DNA of 64,000 bases from Cronobacter muytjensii ATCC 51329. Its GTDB lineage: Bacteria; Pseudomonadota; Gammaproteobacteria; Enterobacterales; Enterobacteriaceae. The notes under the pieces are model-generated. The model was not told where the DNA came from. It did no database searches and was given only the letters and a program-made list of their open reading frames with translations. Location: contig NZ_CP012268.1 in assembly GCF_001277195.1 (NCBI RefSeq), positions 806,001 through 870,000 on the forward strand, written 5' to 3'. Below, one piece after another: positions 36,243-45,643 of the stretch. How positions within the stretch are numbered: position 1 is the stretch's first letter; every line of letters begins with the position of its first letter. The position numbers were made by a program, and so were the translations under genes.

Positions 36243-37199
36243 CGCTTTAAACAGAATTTCCAGCCTCTTGAGCAGCAGGCTGGCGCTGTAATAATCGAGA
36301 CGGAACGTTTCGGTGCCAAGCGCGTATACCCGTTTATGTTGCACCGCAGGAAGGTGGGCCAGCAGCGGATCGCGCATCAGCGCGGCGGCGTCTTTTTCAT
36401 CGCCAGCGAACAGCAGCAGCGTCTCGCCGTTAAGCCCCCCGGCCAGCGTTTCTCCGCCGAGCTGAATAATATCGTGGCGTTTGCCCATGCTGGTCAGGCC
36501 ATGCGTGGCGGGCGGCGGCGCGAGCGTAAAGCCGAGCTGGCCGAGCAGTTTCCCCTGCGCGGAGTCGGCGGTCCAGAGATTCGCGCCGTGCGCCGCCGGG
36601 TTATAAACCAGCGCGCTTACCGGCTGCGGCGGCAGCGCCATGTGCGTTTTCGCCTGCGCGAGCTGCTTATCAAACTGCGCGATGCGCGCGGCCGCCTGTT
36701 TCTCGTGACCGGTGATTTCACCGAGCTGGGTCAGGAGTTGCTGCCAGCTTTTGTCGTCGTAATTAATCACCAGCGTCGGCGCGATGGCGGACAATTGCTC
36801 GTACAGCGCCAGCGCGGAATCGCCGCCGGTGGCGCTGACCAGAATGAGATCCGGCATCTGCGCGGCCACGGCTTCGGCGTTCGGCTCGCCGATGTACAGC
36901 CTCCCGACGTGACGCGCTTTCGCCACCTCGCCCCACTGGCGCAGGAAACCCTGATCGTCAGCGACGCGGTTGCCCGGCGAGGTGGCGCCACTCGCCACGA
37001 CCGGCGCGTCAATCGCCAGCAGCGAGCCGGTCAGGGTGACGCTGGTGGAGACGATGCGCTGCGGCGCTTTTTCGAGCGTCTGCACGCCGCGGCTGTCGGT
37101 TATCTGGCGCGGCCAGTCTGCCGCCTGTGAAACTGAGGAAATTCCTAAAACCAGCAGGCTGGCGGCGAGCGTGGAGCGCAGGGCGGAAATGAACGTCAC
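36240..37199 (-). CDS. fepB: Ferric enterobactin-binding periplasmic protein FepB
   Basis: Class III periplasmic binding protein, 319 residues, with a signal peptide ending SVSQAA just before DWPRQITDSRGV. Key stretches QRIVSTSVTLTGSLLAID and NGETLLLFAGDEKDA match E. coli FepB. The start is GTG at 37199, with AGGA 9 bases upstream; no ATG fits. Divergent from entC with Fur boxes between. Confidence 0.94.
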   Translation of the reverse strand: MTFISALRSTLAASLLVLGISSVSQAADWPRQITDSRGVQTLEKAPQRIVSTSVTLTGSLLAIDAPVVASGATSPGNRVADDQGFLRQWGEVAKARHVGRLYIGEPNAEAVAAQMPDLILVSATGGDSALALYEQLSAIAPTLVINYDDKSWQQLLTQLGEITGHEKQAAARIAQFDKQLAQAKTHMALPPQPVSALVYNPAAHGANLWTADSAQGKLLGQLGFTLAPPPATHGLTSMGKRHDIIQLGGETLAGGLNGETLLLFAGDEKDAAALMRDPLLAHLPAVQHKRVYALGTETFRLDYYSASLLLKRLEILFKA

Positions 37200-37224
37200 G
37201 GCAACGTATCCTGTCAGAAGAGTT

Positions 37225-37243
37225 AATAATGCTTCTCATTTTC
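37225..37243 (-). promoter_or_regulatory. Probable Fur box near fepB
   Basis: AATAATGCTTCTCATTTTC retains the ATAATG and CATT half-sites of the Fur consensus. It lies 26 bases upstream of the fepB start. Confidence 0.55.
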
Positions 37244-37340
37244 ACGATTTGCCGACAGGATGCAAGCGGTGACGACGCCGTGAATTTGCCTCTGCGGTTG
37301 ACATGCCCGCCATTTCGCCTTAGGTTACGCCACCAAATAC

Positions 37341-37359
37341 AAATGATAACAATTATCAG
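37341..37359 (+). promoter_or_regulatory. Fur box upstream of entC
   Basis: AAATGATAACAATTATCAG matches the Fur consensus well around two ATGATAA/TTATCA half-sites. It lies 28 bases before entC and should control entCEBAH in response to iron. Confidence 0.8.
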
Positions 37360-37386
37360 TTCTCTTTTTTGGTACAGGAGGAGCGC

Positions 37387-38556
37387 ATGGACACGTCACT
37401 GGTCGAGGAGAGCCGCAAGGCAACCGCATCCCTTTCATCTGACAGCTTTTTCTTCATGTCGCCTTATCACAGTTTTACCACCCGCGGCTGTTTCGCGCGG
37501 CTGGACACGCCGGCAGCCGATGGCGAAGCGCGCCACGGCGCGTTTCAGACCGCGCTGCGCGACGCCTTTGACCGCGCCCGCCGCAGCGGCATCGCGCGCC
37601 CGATAGTGGTTGGCGCTATCCCGTTCGACACGCGCCAGCCCTCCGCGCTGTTTATCCCCGAAAGCCGCAGCGATTTTACGCCCGCAGGTTATACGCTGCC
37701 TGAGCGCGCCGCTGCCGCGCCGCGCGTGAAAAGCCGCGAGGCGATACCGGAACAGGACGCCTTTATGGCGATGGTGGCGCGCGCCGCTGCGCTGACCGAC
37801 ACGCCGGCGGTACGCAAAATCGTGCTCTCCCGGCTTATCGATATCACTACCGAAGAGACGCCGGACAGCCTGGCGCTGCTGGCGCGTCTGGTGGCGCAAA
37901 ACCCGGCGAGCTTTAACTTCCACGTTCCGCTGCCCGATGGCGGCACGCTGCTTGGCGCAAGCCCCGAACTGCTGCTGCGCAAAGATGGCAATACGTTCAG
38001 CTCGTTGCCGCTCGCCGGCTCCGCGCGTCGCCACGCTGATGCGGCGCAGGATAAAGCAGCCGGGCAGACGCTGCTGTGCTCCGCCAAAGACCGGCATGAG
38101 CATGAACTGGTGACTCAGGCGATGCGCGACGTGCTGGCGCCGCGCAGCCAGCATCTGGCGATGCCGGGCGCGCCGGAGCTCATTACAACGCCGACGCTGT
38201 GGCATCTCGCCACGCCGGTCGAGGGCGAGACGCGCTTTGCGGACGATAACGCGCTGTCGCTTGCCTGCCTGCTGCACCCGACGCCCGCATTAAGCGGCTT
38301 CCCGCACGAGGCGGCGAAAGCGTATATCGCCGAGCTGGAGCCGTTCGAACGCGAACTCTTCGGCGGCATCGTCGGCTGGTGCGACGCCGAAGGCAATGGC
38401 GAGTGGGTAGTGACCATCCGCTGCGCGCGGCTGCGCGGCAATCAGGTACGTCTGTTCGCGGGCGCCGGAATTGTGCCTGCCTCCGATCCGCTCTCTGAAT
38501 GGCGCGAAACCGGCACCAAACTTTCCACCATGCTTCACGTTTTAGGTCTTCACTGA
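37387..38556 (+). CDS. entC: Isochorismate synthase EntC
   Basis: Converts chorismate to isochorismate, the first enterobactin-specific step. The 389-residue product has the chorismate-binding-family core: KIVLSRLIDI, LGASPELLLRK, PLAGSARR, KDRHEHELV and FGGIVGWCDAEGNGEW, with the catalytic acid/base residues of the family. The ATG at 37387 has GGAGGAGCGC upstream and matches the MDTSL N-terminus. First gene of entCEBAH. Confidence 0.96.
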   Translation: MDTSLVEESRKATASLSSDSFFFMSPYHSFTTRGCFARLDTPAADGEARHGAFQTALRDAFDRARRSGIARPIVVGAIPFDTRQPSALFIPESRSDFTPAGYTLPERAAAAPRVKSREAIPEQDAFMAMVARAAALTDTPAVRKIVLSRLIDITTEETPDSLALLARLVAQNPASFNFHVPLPDGGTLLGASPELLLRKDGNTFSSLPLAGSARRHADAAQDKAAGQTLLCSAKDRHEHELVTQAMRDVLAPRSQHLAMPGAPELITTPTLWHLATPVEGETRFADDNALSLACLLHPTPALSGFPHEAAKAYIAELEPFERELFGGIVGWCDAEGNGEWVVTIRCARLRGNQVRLFAGAGIVPASDPLSEWRETGTKLSTMLHVLGLH

Positions 38557-38566
38557 GGTTCTGCGC

Positions 38567-40171
38567 ATGACTATCCCTTACACCCGCTGGCCGGATGATT
38601 TCGCCGCGCGCTACCGCGCCAAAGGCTACTGGCTCGATCTGCCGCTGACCGATATCGTCAGCCGCCACGCGCAGAGCGCCGCCATCGCGGTTATCGACGG
38701 CGAGCGCCGCTTCAGCTACCGCGATCTGGACGCGGCCGCCACGCGGCTTGCGGGCGCGCTGTCGCGTCGCGGTCTGAAAACCGGCGACACCGCGCTGGTG
38801 CAGCTTGGTAACGTGGCGGAGTTTTACATCGTCTTCTTCGCGCTGCTGAAAATCGGCGTCGCGCCGGTCAATGCGCTCTTCAGCCACCAGCGCACCGAGC
38901 TTGACGCCTACGCACGCCAGATTGCGCCTGCGTTGCTGATTGCCGACCGCGAGCACGCGCTGTTTGCAGATAACGCTTACGCGCAGGCGCTGGCCGCGAA
39001 AACCCCATCGCTTCGCATGACGCTGCTGCGCGGTGATACTCTGGAGCCGCTTATCGCAGAGCCGCAGGCCGGTTTCTCACCCGCGCCTTCCGCCGCCGAT
39101 GAAGTGGCGTTTTTTCAGCTCTCCGGCGGCAGCACCGGCACGCCGAAGCTTATCCCGCGCACCCATAACGATTACTACTACAGCATCCGCCGTAGCGCAG
39201 AGATCTGTGCCTTCAGCCGTGAAACGCGCTATCTCTGCGCGCTGCCCGCGGCGCATAACTACCCGTTAAGCTCGCCCGGCGCGCTTGGCGTGTTTTTCAC
39301 CGAAGGCTGCGTGGTGCTGGCGCGCGATCCGAGCGCGACGCTCTGCTTCCCGCTGATTGAACAGCATCAGATCAACGTCACCGCGCTGGTGCCGCCCGCC
39401 GTCAGCCTCTGGCTGCAGGCGATTAACGAGTGGGGCGATAACCGCCAGCTGGCCTCGCTGAAGCTGCTGCAGGTCGGCGGCGCGCGGTTGTCCGACACGC
39501 TCGCGGCGCGCATTCCGGCGGAGATCGGCTGCCAGCTTCAGCAGGTGTTCGGCATGGCCGAGGGGCTTGTGAACTACACCCGTCTGTCCGATCCGGACGC
39601 GCGTATTTTCACAACCCAGGGCCGTCCGATGAGCCCGGACGACGAAGTCTGGGTGGCCGATGAAAACGGCAATCCGCTGCCGCGCGGCCAGGTGGGGCGC
39701 CTGATGACGCGTGGCCCGTACACCTTCCGCGGCTACTACAACAGCCCGGAGCACAACGCCAGCGCCTTTGACGCGGACGGTTTTTACAGCTCCGGCGATC
39801 TGATAGCGATTGACGAACACGGCTACATCACCGTTCAGGGCCGCGAGAAAGATCAAATCAACCGTGGCGGCGAGAAGATCGCCGCTGAAGAGATCGAAAA
39901 CCTGCTGCTCGGTCACGAGGCTATCATTCACGCGGGCCTGGTCTCGATGGAAGACAGCCTGATGGGCGAGAAAAGCTGCGCGTATATCGTCACGCAGCGC
40001 CCGGTCAAAGCGGTGGAGATCCGTCGTTATCTGCGTGAGCTGGGCGTCGCCGATTTCAAACTGCCGGATCGCGTGGAGTGCGTCGATGAACTGCCGCTCA
40101 CACCGGTCGGCAAAGTAGATAAAAAACAACTGCGTCTCTGGCTGGCGGCGCGCCAGTCTGCAACTGAGTAA
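38567..40171 (+). CDS. entE: 2,3-dihydroxybenzoate-AMP ligase EntE
   Basis: Adenylates 2,3-DHB and loads it on the carrier domain of EntB. The product has 534 residues, the usual length, with the P-loop-like SGGSTGTPKLIPRTHNDY near residue 189, the YSSGDLIAID motif near 410 and the C-terminal catalytic Lys in LTPVGKVDKKQLR. It starts 10 bases after entC. Confidence 0.97.
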   Translation: MTIPYTRWPDDFAARYRAKGYWLDLPLTDIVSRHAQSAAIAVIDGERRFSYRDLDAAATRLAGALSRRGLKTGDTALVQLGNVAEFYIVFFALLKIGVAPVNALFSHQRTELDAYARQIAPALLIADREHALFADNAYAQALAAKTPSLRMTLLRGDTLEPLIAEPQAGFSPAPSAADEVAFFQLSGGSTGTPKLIPRTHNDYYYSIRRSAEICAFSRETRYLCALPAAHNYPLSSPGALGVFFTEGCVVLARDPSATLCFPLIEQHQINVTALVPPAVSLWLQAINEWGDNRQLASLKLLQVGGARLSDTLAARIPAEIGCQLQQVFGMAEGLVNYTRLSDPDARIFTTQGRPMSPDDEVWVADENGNPLPRGQVGRLMTRGPYTFRGYYNSPEHNASAFDADGFYSSGDLIAIDEHGYITVQGREKDQINRGGEKIAAEEIENLLLGHEAIIHAGLVSMEDSLMGEKSCAYIVTQRPVKAVEIRRYLRELGVADFKLPDRVECVDELPLTPVGKVDKKQLRLWLAARQSATE

Positions 40172-40180
40172 GGAAAGAAA

Positions 40181-41050
40181 ATGGCTATCCCTAAACTGAA
40201 CGCCTATGCGCTGCCGACCGCGGCGGATCTCCCGCAAAATAAGGTCAACTGGGCCTTTGAGCCGCAGCGCGCGGCGCTGCTGATCCATGATATGCAGGAG
40301 TATTTCCTTAATTTCTGGGGCGAGAACTGCCCGATGATCGAGCAGGTGGTGGCGAATATCGCGGCGCTGCGCCAGTTCTGTAAAGCGCAGGGTATCCCGG
40401 TGTACTACACCGCGCAGCCGAATAACCAGAGCGACGCCGACCGCGCGCTGTTAAACGACATGTGGGGGCCGGGTCTTAATCATCACCCTGACAAACAAAA
40501 CGTGGCGGCGGCGCTTGCGCCGGACGCCGACGACACGGTGCTGGTGAAATGGCGCTACAGCGCGTTTCACCGCTCGCCGCTGGAGCAGGCGCTGAAAGAG
40601 ACGGGGCGCGACCAGCTAATTATTTGCGGCGTTTACGCGCATATTGGCTGCATGATTACCGCAACCGACGCGTTTATGCGTGACATTAAGCCGTTTATGG
40701 TGGCCGACGCGCTGGCGGACTTCAGCCGTGAAGAACATCTGATGGCGCTGAATTATGTCGCGGGCCGCGCCGGTCGCGTGGTGATGACCGCCGATCTGCT
40801 GCCTGCCGCCGGGCCTGACGTGCCGGGCAGCAAAGCGGCGCTGCGCGCGCTGGTGTTGCCGCTGCTGGATGAATCCGACGAGCCGGAAGATGACGAGAAC
40901 CTCATCGACTACGGGCTCGATTCTGTGCGCATGATGGCGCTCGCCGCGCGCTGGCGCAAAGCGCATGGCGATATCGACTTTGTTATGCTGGCGAAAAACC
41001 CGACCATCGACGCCTGGTGGACGCTGCTTTCACGGGAGCCGCAGGCATGA
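40181..41050 (+). CDS. entB: Isochorismatase / aryl carrier protein EntB
   Basis: Bifunctional: the N-terminal domain (to about residue 207) hydrolyses isochorismate to 2,3-dihydro-2,3-DHB, and the C-terminal carrier domain holds DHB on phosphopantetheine. The isochorismatase active-site region LIHDMQEYF and ICGVYAHIGC are present, and the carrier Ser is Ser248 in DYGLDSVRMM. 289 residues, a little longer than E. coli because of the linker. The stop overlaps the entA start as ATGA. Confidence 0.97.
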   Translation: MAIPKLNAYALPTAADLPQNKVNWAFEPQRAALLIHDMQEYFLNFWGENCPMIEQVVANIAALRQFCKAQGIPVYYTAQPNNQSDADRALLNDMWGPGLNHHPDKQNVAAALAPDADDTVLVKWRYSAFHRSPLEQALKETGRDQLIICGVYAHIGCMITATDAFMRDIKPFMVADALADFSREEHLMALNYVAGRAGRVVMTADLLPAAGPDVPGSKAALRALVLPLLDESDEPEDDENLIDYGLDSVRMMALAARWRKAHGDIDFVMLAKNPTIDAWWTLLSREPQA

Positions 41051-41799
41051 CGCTTGATTTCAGCGGCCAGACAGTCTGGGTGACCGGGGCGGGCAAGGGC
41101 ATCGGTTACGCCACTGCGCTGGCGTTTGCGCAGGCGGGCGCGACGGTGACCGGCTTCGACCTCGCGTTCCCGCATGCCGACTATCCGTTCGCCTGCGAGA
41201 CGCTCGACGTGGCGGACGCCGCCGCGGTGGCAAAGGTTTGTCAGCGTCGGCTGCGTGACAACACGCGTCTCGATGTGCTGGTGAACGCGGCGGGCATTCT
41301 GCGCATGGGTGCCACGGACGCGCTTGCGCTGGACGACTGGCAGCAGACATTCGCGGTTAACGTCGGCGGCGCGTTTAACTTTTTCCAGCAGACGATGGCA
41401 ACATTCCGTGCGCAGCGGAGCGGGGCGGTGGTGACGGTCGCCTCGGACGCCGCGCACACGCCACGCATCGGAATGTCAGCTTATGGCGCGTCAAAGGCGG
41501 CGCTAAAGAGCCTGGCGTTGACCGTGGGGCTTGAGCTGGCGGCCTGCGGCGTGCGCTGTAATCTGGTATCGCCGGGTTCCACCGACACGGACATGCAACG
41601 CACCCTGTGGAAAAGCGACGATGCCGAACAGCAACGCATTCGCGGGTTCGCGGAGCAGTTTAAGCTCGGTATTCCGCTTGGGAAAATTGCCCAGCCGCAG
41701 GAAGTGGCGAACACGATTTTGTTCCTGGCGTCCGATCTCGCCAGCCATATTACGCTGCAGGATATCGTTATTGATGGCGGTTCCACCCTGGGGGCATAG
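41047..41799 (+). CDS. entA: 2,3-dihydro-2,3-dihydroxybenzoate dehydrogenase EntA
   Basis: SDR-family NAD-dependent oxidoreductase that produces 2,3-DHB. The 250-residue product has the cofactor motif TGAGKGIG near residue 13 and the catalytic YGASK preceded by a Ser (VTVASDAAHTPRIGMSAYGASK). The ATG at 41047 overlaps the entB stop; a longer frame starts inside entB and is rejected. Confidence 0.97.
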   Translation: MTLDFSGQTVWVTGAGKGIGYATALAFAQAGATVTGFDLAFPHADYPFACETLDVADAAAVAKVCQRRLRDNTRLDVLVNAAGILRMGATDALALDDWQQTFAVNVGGAFNFFQQTMATFRAQRSGAVVTVASDAAHTPRIGMSAYGASKAALKSLALTVGLELAACGVRCNLVSPGSTDTDMQRTLWKSDDAEQQRIRGFAEQFKLGIPLGKIAQPQEVANTILFLASDLASHITLQDIVIDGGSTLGA

Positions 41800-42213
41800 A
41801 TGATCTGGAAACGTCACATGACGCTTGAAGCGCTTAATGCGACCAGCGTCGGCACGCTGGTGGAGCATCTCGGCATTGTCTATACCCGCATCGGCGACGA
41901 TTTACTGGAGGCGACCATGCCGGTGGATGCCCGCACCCATCAGCCATTCGGGCTTTTACACGGCGGGGCCTCAGCGGCGCTCGCCGAAACGCTCGGCTCG
42001 ATGGCGGGTTACCTGACCACGCGCGACGGGCAGTGCGTGGTGGGCACCGAAATCAGCGCGTCGCATCACCGCGCGGTATCGCAAGGTCAGGTACGCGGCG
42101 TCTGCCAGCCGCTGCATCTGGGGCGACAAAGCCAGTGCTGGGAAATTGTCATCTATGACGAACAAGGACGACGCTGCTGCACCAGCCGCCTGAGCACGGC
42201 AATTCTGGGATAG
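41800..42213 (+). CDS. entH: Proofreading thioesterase EntH
   Basis: Hotdog-fold thioesterase of 137 residues that clears mis-acylated EntB carrier domains. The family motif HQPFGLLHGGASAALAET carries the catalytic Glu. It matches E. coli EntH (YbdB) in length and starts directly after the entA stop (TAG then ATG). Last gene of the operon. Confidence 0.96.
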   Translation: MIWKRHMTLEALNATSVGTLVEHLGIVYTRIGDDLLEATMPVDARTHQPFGLLHGGASAALAETLGSMAGYLTTRDGQCVVGTEISASHHRAVSQGQVRGVCQPLHLGRQSQCWEIVIYDEQGRRCCTSRLSTAILG

Positions 42214-42249
42214 CGGTCATTGTGGTTCAGTCGATGCTGTAGTTGTGGA

Positions 42250-42563
42250 GTGGGTAAGCGTAAGCGCACCCACCCTACGAAAATAACACCTTCCCCCCAA
42301 CCTTCAGCGCCGAACGCGGATGCGTGGGGGTTATTGCGGCTGCCCTTTGGCCGCGAGCCGGGATTGTTAAGGGGGCGGCGGCGAGCCCCCTTAACACGTT
42401 CGCGTGAGGGAAGGCGACAGAGTCAGCGTGCGCCCTGGCGAACGTAACCGTTCACCGCGCTTACCCGTTCGCCCCTCACGCACGCCGTCTCCCGGCGGAG
42501 AGAGACCGGGGGCTGATGCCTGGCTTGCCGATGGCGGGTGCGGCTTCGCTTACCCGCCCTACG
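42250..42563 (+). repeat. Long interspersed repeat, copy A, with REP-like ends
   Basis: A core of about 267 bases (42273-42539) is shared, with few differences, by two copies in reverse orientation at 53732-54000 and 54019-54287. It contains a perfect 30-base palindrome-type hairpin at 42366-42395 (arms beginning GTTAAGGGGGC). Each end runs into a REP-like palindrome: GGGTAAGCG...CACCC at 42250-42275 and GGCGGGTGCGG...CCCGCC at 42534-42560. It lies between entH and cstA. The rest of that 568-base gap holds a degraded REP-like stretch and then the cstA upstream region. Confidence 0.85.
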
Positions 42564-42781
42564 GTTATGCGGGTTTTATAAGGCGGGTGCTCCGCTTAAC
42601 CGCCACCGCTGCGTTACACCCCGTGCATCATTATCCCGTGATCCCGCTAACAGACTGACGTAAATCCTGACCACTGGCGTACGTTTCTCTGTGCCTTGCG
42701 TTGTTAAATTCTTTTTAGTGATATAGAAACAAAATGTAACACCTCTGTTTCACTCATCGTTTCACTGAATGGATAACAATT

Positions 42782-44887
42782 ATGACGAACTCAGGGAAAT
42801 ACCTTATCTGGGCGGTGCTCTCCGTGATGGGCGCTTTCGCGCTGGGCTACATCGCCCTTAACCGCGGCGAACAGATCAACGCGTTGTGGATCGTTGTCGC
42901 CGCCGTCTGTATTTATCTCATCGCTTACCGGTTTTATGGCCTGTTTATCGCGAAAAAGGTGCTCGCCGTCGACCCGACGCGCATGACGCCGGCGGTGCGC
43001 CATAACGACGGGCTCGACTACGTACCTACCGATAAAAAAGTGCTGTTCGGTCACCATTTCGCGGCGATCGCGGGCGCCGGGCCGCTGGTAGGGCCAGTGC
43101 TGGCGGCGCAGATGGGATATCTGCCTGGCATGATCTGGATCCTCGCGGGTGTGGTGCTGGCCGGCGCGGTGCAGGATTTTATGGTGCTGTTTGTCTCCAC
43201 CCGTCGCGACGGACGCTCGCTCGGCGAGCTGGTGAAAGAGGAGATGGGCAATACCGCGGGCGTCATCGCGCTTGTCGCCTGCTTTATGATAATGATCATC
43301 ATCCTGGCGGTGCTGGCGATGATCGTTGTGAAAGCGCTGACCCACAGCCCGTGGGGCACCTACACCGTTGCCTTTACCATTCCGCTCGCCATTTTCATGG
43401 GCATCTATATCCGTTATCTGCGGCCAGGGCGCATCGGCGAGGTCTCGGTGATTGGCCTGGTGATGCTGGTGTTTGCGATTATTTCCGGCGGCTGGGTGGC
43501 GGAAAGCGAAACCTGGGCGCCGTGGTTTGACTTCACGGGCGTGCAGCTGACCTGGATGCTGGTGGGCTACGGCTTTGTGGCGGCGGTGCTGCCGGTCTGG
43601 CTGCTGCTGGCGCCGCGTGACTACCTCTCTACCTTCCTGAAAATCGGCACCATCGTGGGCCTCGCGATTGGCATTCTGATTATGCGCCCGACGCTGACCA
43701 TGCCCGCGATGACCCGGTTTATCGACGGCACCGGCCCGGTCTGGACCGGCGACCTATTCCCGTTCCTCTTTATCACCATCGCGTGCGGCGCGGTATCGGG
43801 CTTCCACGCGCTGATTGCTTCCGGCACCACGCCGAAAATGCTCGCGAATGAAAACCAGGCCTGCTTTATCGGCTACGGCGGGATGCTCATGGAGTCGTTC
43901 GTGGCGATCATGGCGCTGGTCTCAGCGTGCGTGATTGACCCCGGCGTTTACTTCGCGATGAACAGCCCGATGGCGGTCCTGGCCCCTGCCGGCACGGCGG
44001 ATGTGGTCGCTTCCGCCGCGCAGGTGGTGAGTGGTTGGGGCTTCCAGATAACGCCGGAGACGCTCAACCAGATAGCGAACGAAGTGGGCGAGCAGACGAT
44101 TATCTCGCGCGCGGGCGGCGCGCCGACCCTGGCGGTGGGGATGGCGTATATTCTTCACGGCGCGCTTGGCGGCCTGATGGATGTGTCGTTCTGGTATCAC
44201 TTCGCTATCCTGTTCGAAGCGCTGTTTATCCTGACGGCGGTTGACGCCGGAACCCGTGCCGCGCGCTTTATGCTTCAGGATTTGCTGGGCGTTATCTCGC
44301 CCGGCCTGAAGCGCACCGATTCGCTGCCCGCGAACCTGCTGGCGACGGCGCTGTGCGTACTGGCGTGGGGGTATTTCCTGCATCAGGGCGTGGTGGATCC
44401 GCTCGGCGGCATCAATACGCTGTGGCCGCTGTTCGGTATCGCTAACCAGATGCTGGCGGGCATGGCGCTGATGCTCTGCGCGGTGGTGTTGTTTAAGATG
44501 AAACGCCAGCGTTATGCGTGGGTGGCGCTGGTGCCGACCGCGTGGTTACTGGTTTGCACATTAACCGCGGGCTGGCAAAAAGCGTTCAGCCCGGATAACA
44601 AAGTAGGCTTCCTCGCTATCGCCAATAAATTCCAGGCGATTCTGGACAGCGGCACTATCCCGGCGCAGTACACCGAGGCGCAGCTAAGCCAGCTGGTGTT
44701 TAATAACCGTCTCGACGCGGGCCTGACCATTTTCTTTATGGTTGTGGTGGTAGTGATTGCGCTGTTTTCCATTAAAACCGCGCTGGCGGCGCTGAAGCAC
44801 GATACACCGACCGCCAGTGAGACGCCTTACGAGCCGATGCCCGCCGACGCGGAGCAGATAGTGACGCAGGCGAAAAGCGCGCATTAA
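42782..44887 (+). CDS. cstA: Carbon starvation protein / pyruvate transporter CstA
   Basis: Large inner-membrane protein of 701 residues, the E. coli length, with about 16-18 hydrophobic segments and landmarks GHHFAAIAGAGPLVGPVLAAQMGYLPG and FLFITIACGAVSGFHALIASGTTPK. E. coli CstA is induced by carbon starvation under CRP control and takes up pyruvate and peptides. No CRP site could be recognised with confidence upstream. It is followed by ybdD, as in E. coli. Confidence 0.96.
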   Translation: MTNSGKYLIWAVLSVMGAFALGYIALNRGEQINALWIVVAAVCIYLIAYRFYGLFIAKKVLAVDPTRMTPAVRHNDGLDYVPTDKKVLFGHHFAAIAGAGPLVGPVLAAQMGYLPGMIWILAGVVLAGAVQDFMVLFVSTRRDGRSLGELVKEEMGNTAGVIALVACFMIMIIILAVLAMIVVKALTHSPWGTYTVAFTIPLAIFMGIYIRYLRPGRIGEVSVIGLVMLVFAIISGGWVAESETWAPWFDFTGVQLTWMLVGYGFVAAVLPVWLLLAPRDYLSTFLKIGTIVGLAIGILIMRPTLTMPAMTRFIDGTGPVWTGDLFPFLFITIACGAVSGFHALIASGTTPKMLANENQACFIGYGGMLMESFVAIMALVSACVIDPGVYFAMNSPMAVLAPAGTADVVASAAQVVSGWGFQITPETLNQIANEVGEQTIISRAGGAPTLAVGMAYILHGALGGLMDVSFWYHFAILFEALFILTAVDAGTRAARFMLQDLLGVISPGLKRTDSLPANLLATALCVLAWGYFLHQGVVDPLGGINTLWPLFGIANQMLAGMALMLCAVVLFKMKRQRYAWVALVPTAWLLVCTLTAGWQKAFSPDNKVGFLAIANKFQAILDSGTIPAQYTEAQLSQLVFNNRLDAGLTIFFMVVVVVIALFSIKTALAALKHDTPTASETPYEPMPADAEQIVTQAKSAH

Positions 44888-44897
44888 GTGGGAAAGG

Positions 44898-45022
44898 GCA
44901 CCCGCCGGGTTAAAGAGGCGGGTGCGCCTTCGACGTGGCGAAAGAGGTGGGGTGCGCTTCGCTTACCCTCCCTCCAAAGCAAACATAAAAGGTAGGGCGG
45001 GTCAGCGCAGCGGCACCCGCCG
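44898..45022. repeat. REP-like hairpins between cstA and ybdD
   Basis: A hairpin with arms GCACCCGCC/GGCGGGTGC (44898-44906 with 44917-44925) is followed by two REP-like units, at about 44946-44972 and 44991-45022. All contain the GCGGGTG or CACCCGC core seen in the other repeats of this window. Confidence 0.65.
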
Positions 45023-45044
45023 TGACAGCGAATAAGGACGAAAA

Positions 45045-45242
45045 ATGTTCGATACCCTTGCTAAAGCCGGGAAATACCTCGGCCAGGCCGCGAAAATGAT
45101 GATCGGCGTGCCGGATTACGACAATTACGTTGAACACATGCGCGTCAACCACCCGGACCAGACGCCGATGACTTACGAAGCGTTTTTCCGTGAACGCCAG
45201 GACGCTCGTTACGGCGCGAAAGGCGGCGCGAAGTGCTGTTAA
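45045..45242 (+). CDS. ybdD: YbdD/YjiX family small protein
   Basis: 65-residue protein (DUF466) beginning MFDTLAKAGKYLGQAAKMM, with the conserved PDYDNYVEHMRVNHPDQTPMTYEAFFRERQDARYG-type body, split here only by my quoting, and a Cys-Cys C-terminus. It is regularly encoded next to CstA or BtsT transporters and is thought to support their activity. AAGGACG precedes the ATG. Confidence 0.93.
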   Translation: MFDTLAKAGKYLGQAAKMMIGVPDYDNYVEHMRVNHPDQTPMTYEAFFRERQDARYGAKGGAKCC

Positions 45243-45249
45243 TCGCCTG

Positions 45250-45630
45250 TCAGCGGTACGGCAAAAGCTGTTCCGGCTGACAGCCATAGAGCGCCGCCAG
45301 CTTTTCGCGGGTGCGCTTTTGCGGACGTGAATCAGGCGATTCGAGTTGTGAAACCGCCGACTGACTGATGCCGAGTTTTTCCGCCACGTCCTGTTGAGAG
45401 AGGCCCCGCCAGATTCGCCAGGCGGCCTGTAAACTCACGTTCTGCTCAACGCTAATACCCACCACCTCATGCGGCAGTGTGACGTCGTCGTCGCTATCGG
45501 ATTCATACGGCAATGACGCCAGCGCCTCGTCATCTTCCAGTTGTGCCAGCATTGAGAGGTAAAGTTCATAGGGGATGACCGCATACTCGGGTTTGCCCTG
45601 TTTATCATGAATAATTTGTGCATTGAGCAT
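45250..45630 (-). CDS. Antitoxin-like protein with C-terminal XRE helix-turn-helix
   Basis: 126 residues. The N-terminal third (AQIIHDKQGKPEYAVIPYEL) resembles Phd/RelB-type sequences that bind toxins, and residues about 70-120 form a Cro/XRE helix-turn-helix (LSQQDVAEKLGISQSAVSQL). It starts 13 bases after the toxin-like gene upstream, in toxin-first order. It probably neutralises that toxin and represses the operon; this is inferred from domain make-up and position. Confidence 0.85.
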   Translation of the reverse strand: MLNAQIIHDKQGKPEYAVIPYELYLSMLAQLEDDEALASLPYESDSDDDVTLPHEVVGISVEQNVSLQAAWRIWRGLSQQDVAEKLGISQSAVSQLESPDSRPQKRTREKLAALYGCQPEQLLPYR

Positions 45631-45643
45631 ATCGATACCCCCG

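Noticed and set aside
42214..42781. Possible insertion sequence between entH and cstA
   Set aside because: No transposase reading frame; the content is the repeat element, REP-like palindromes and the cstA upstream region.
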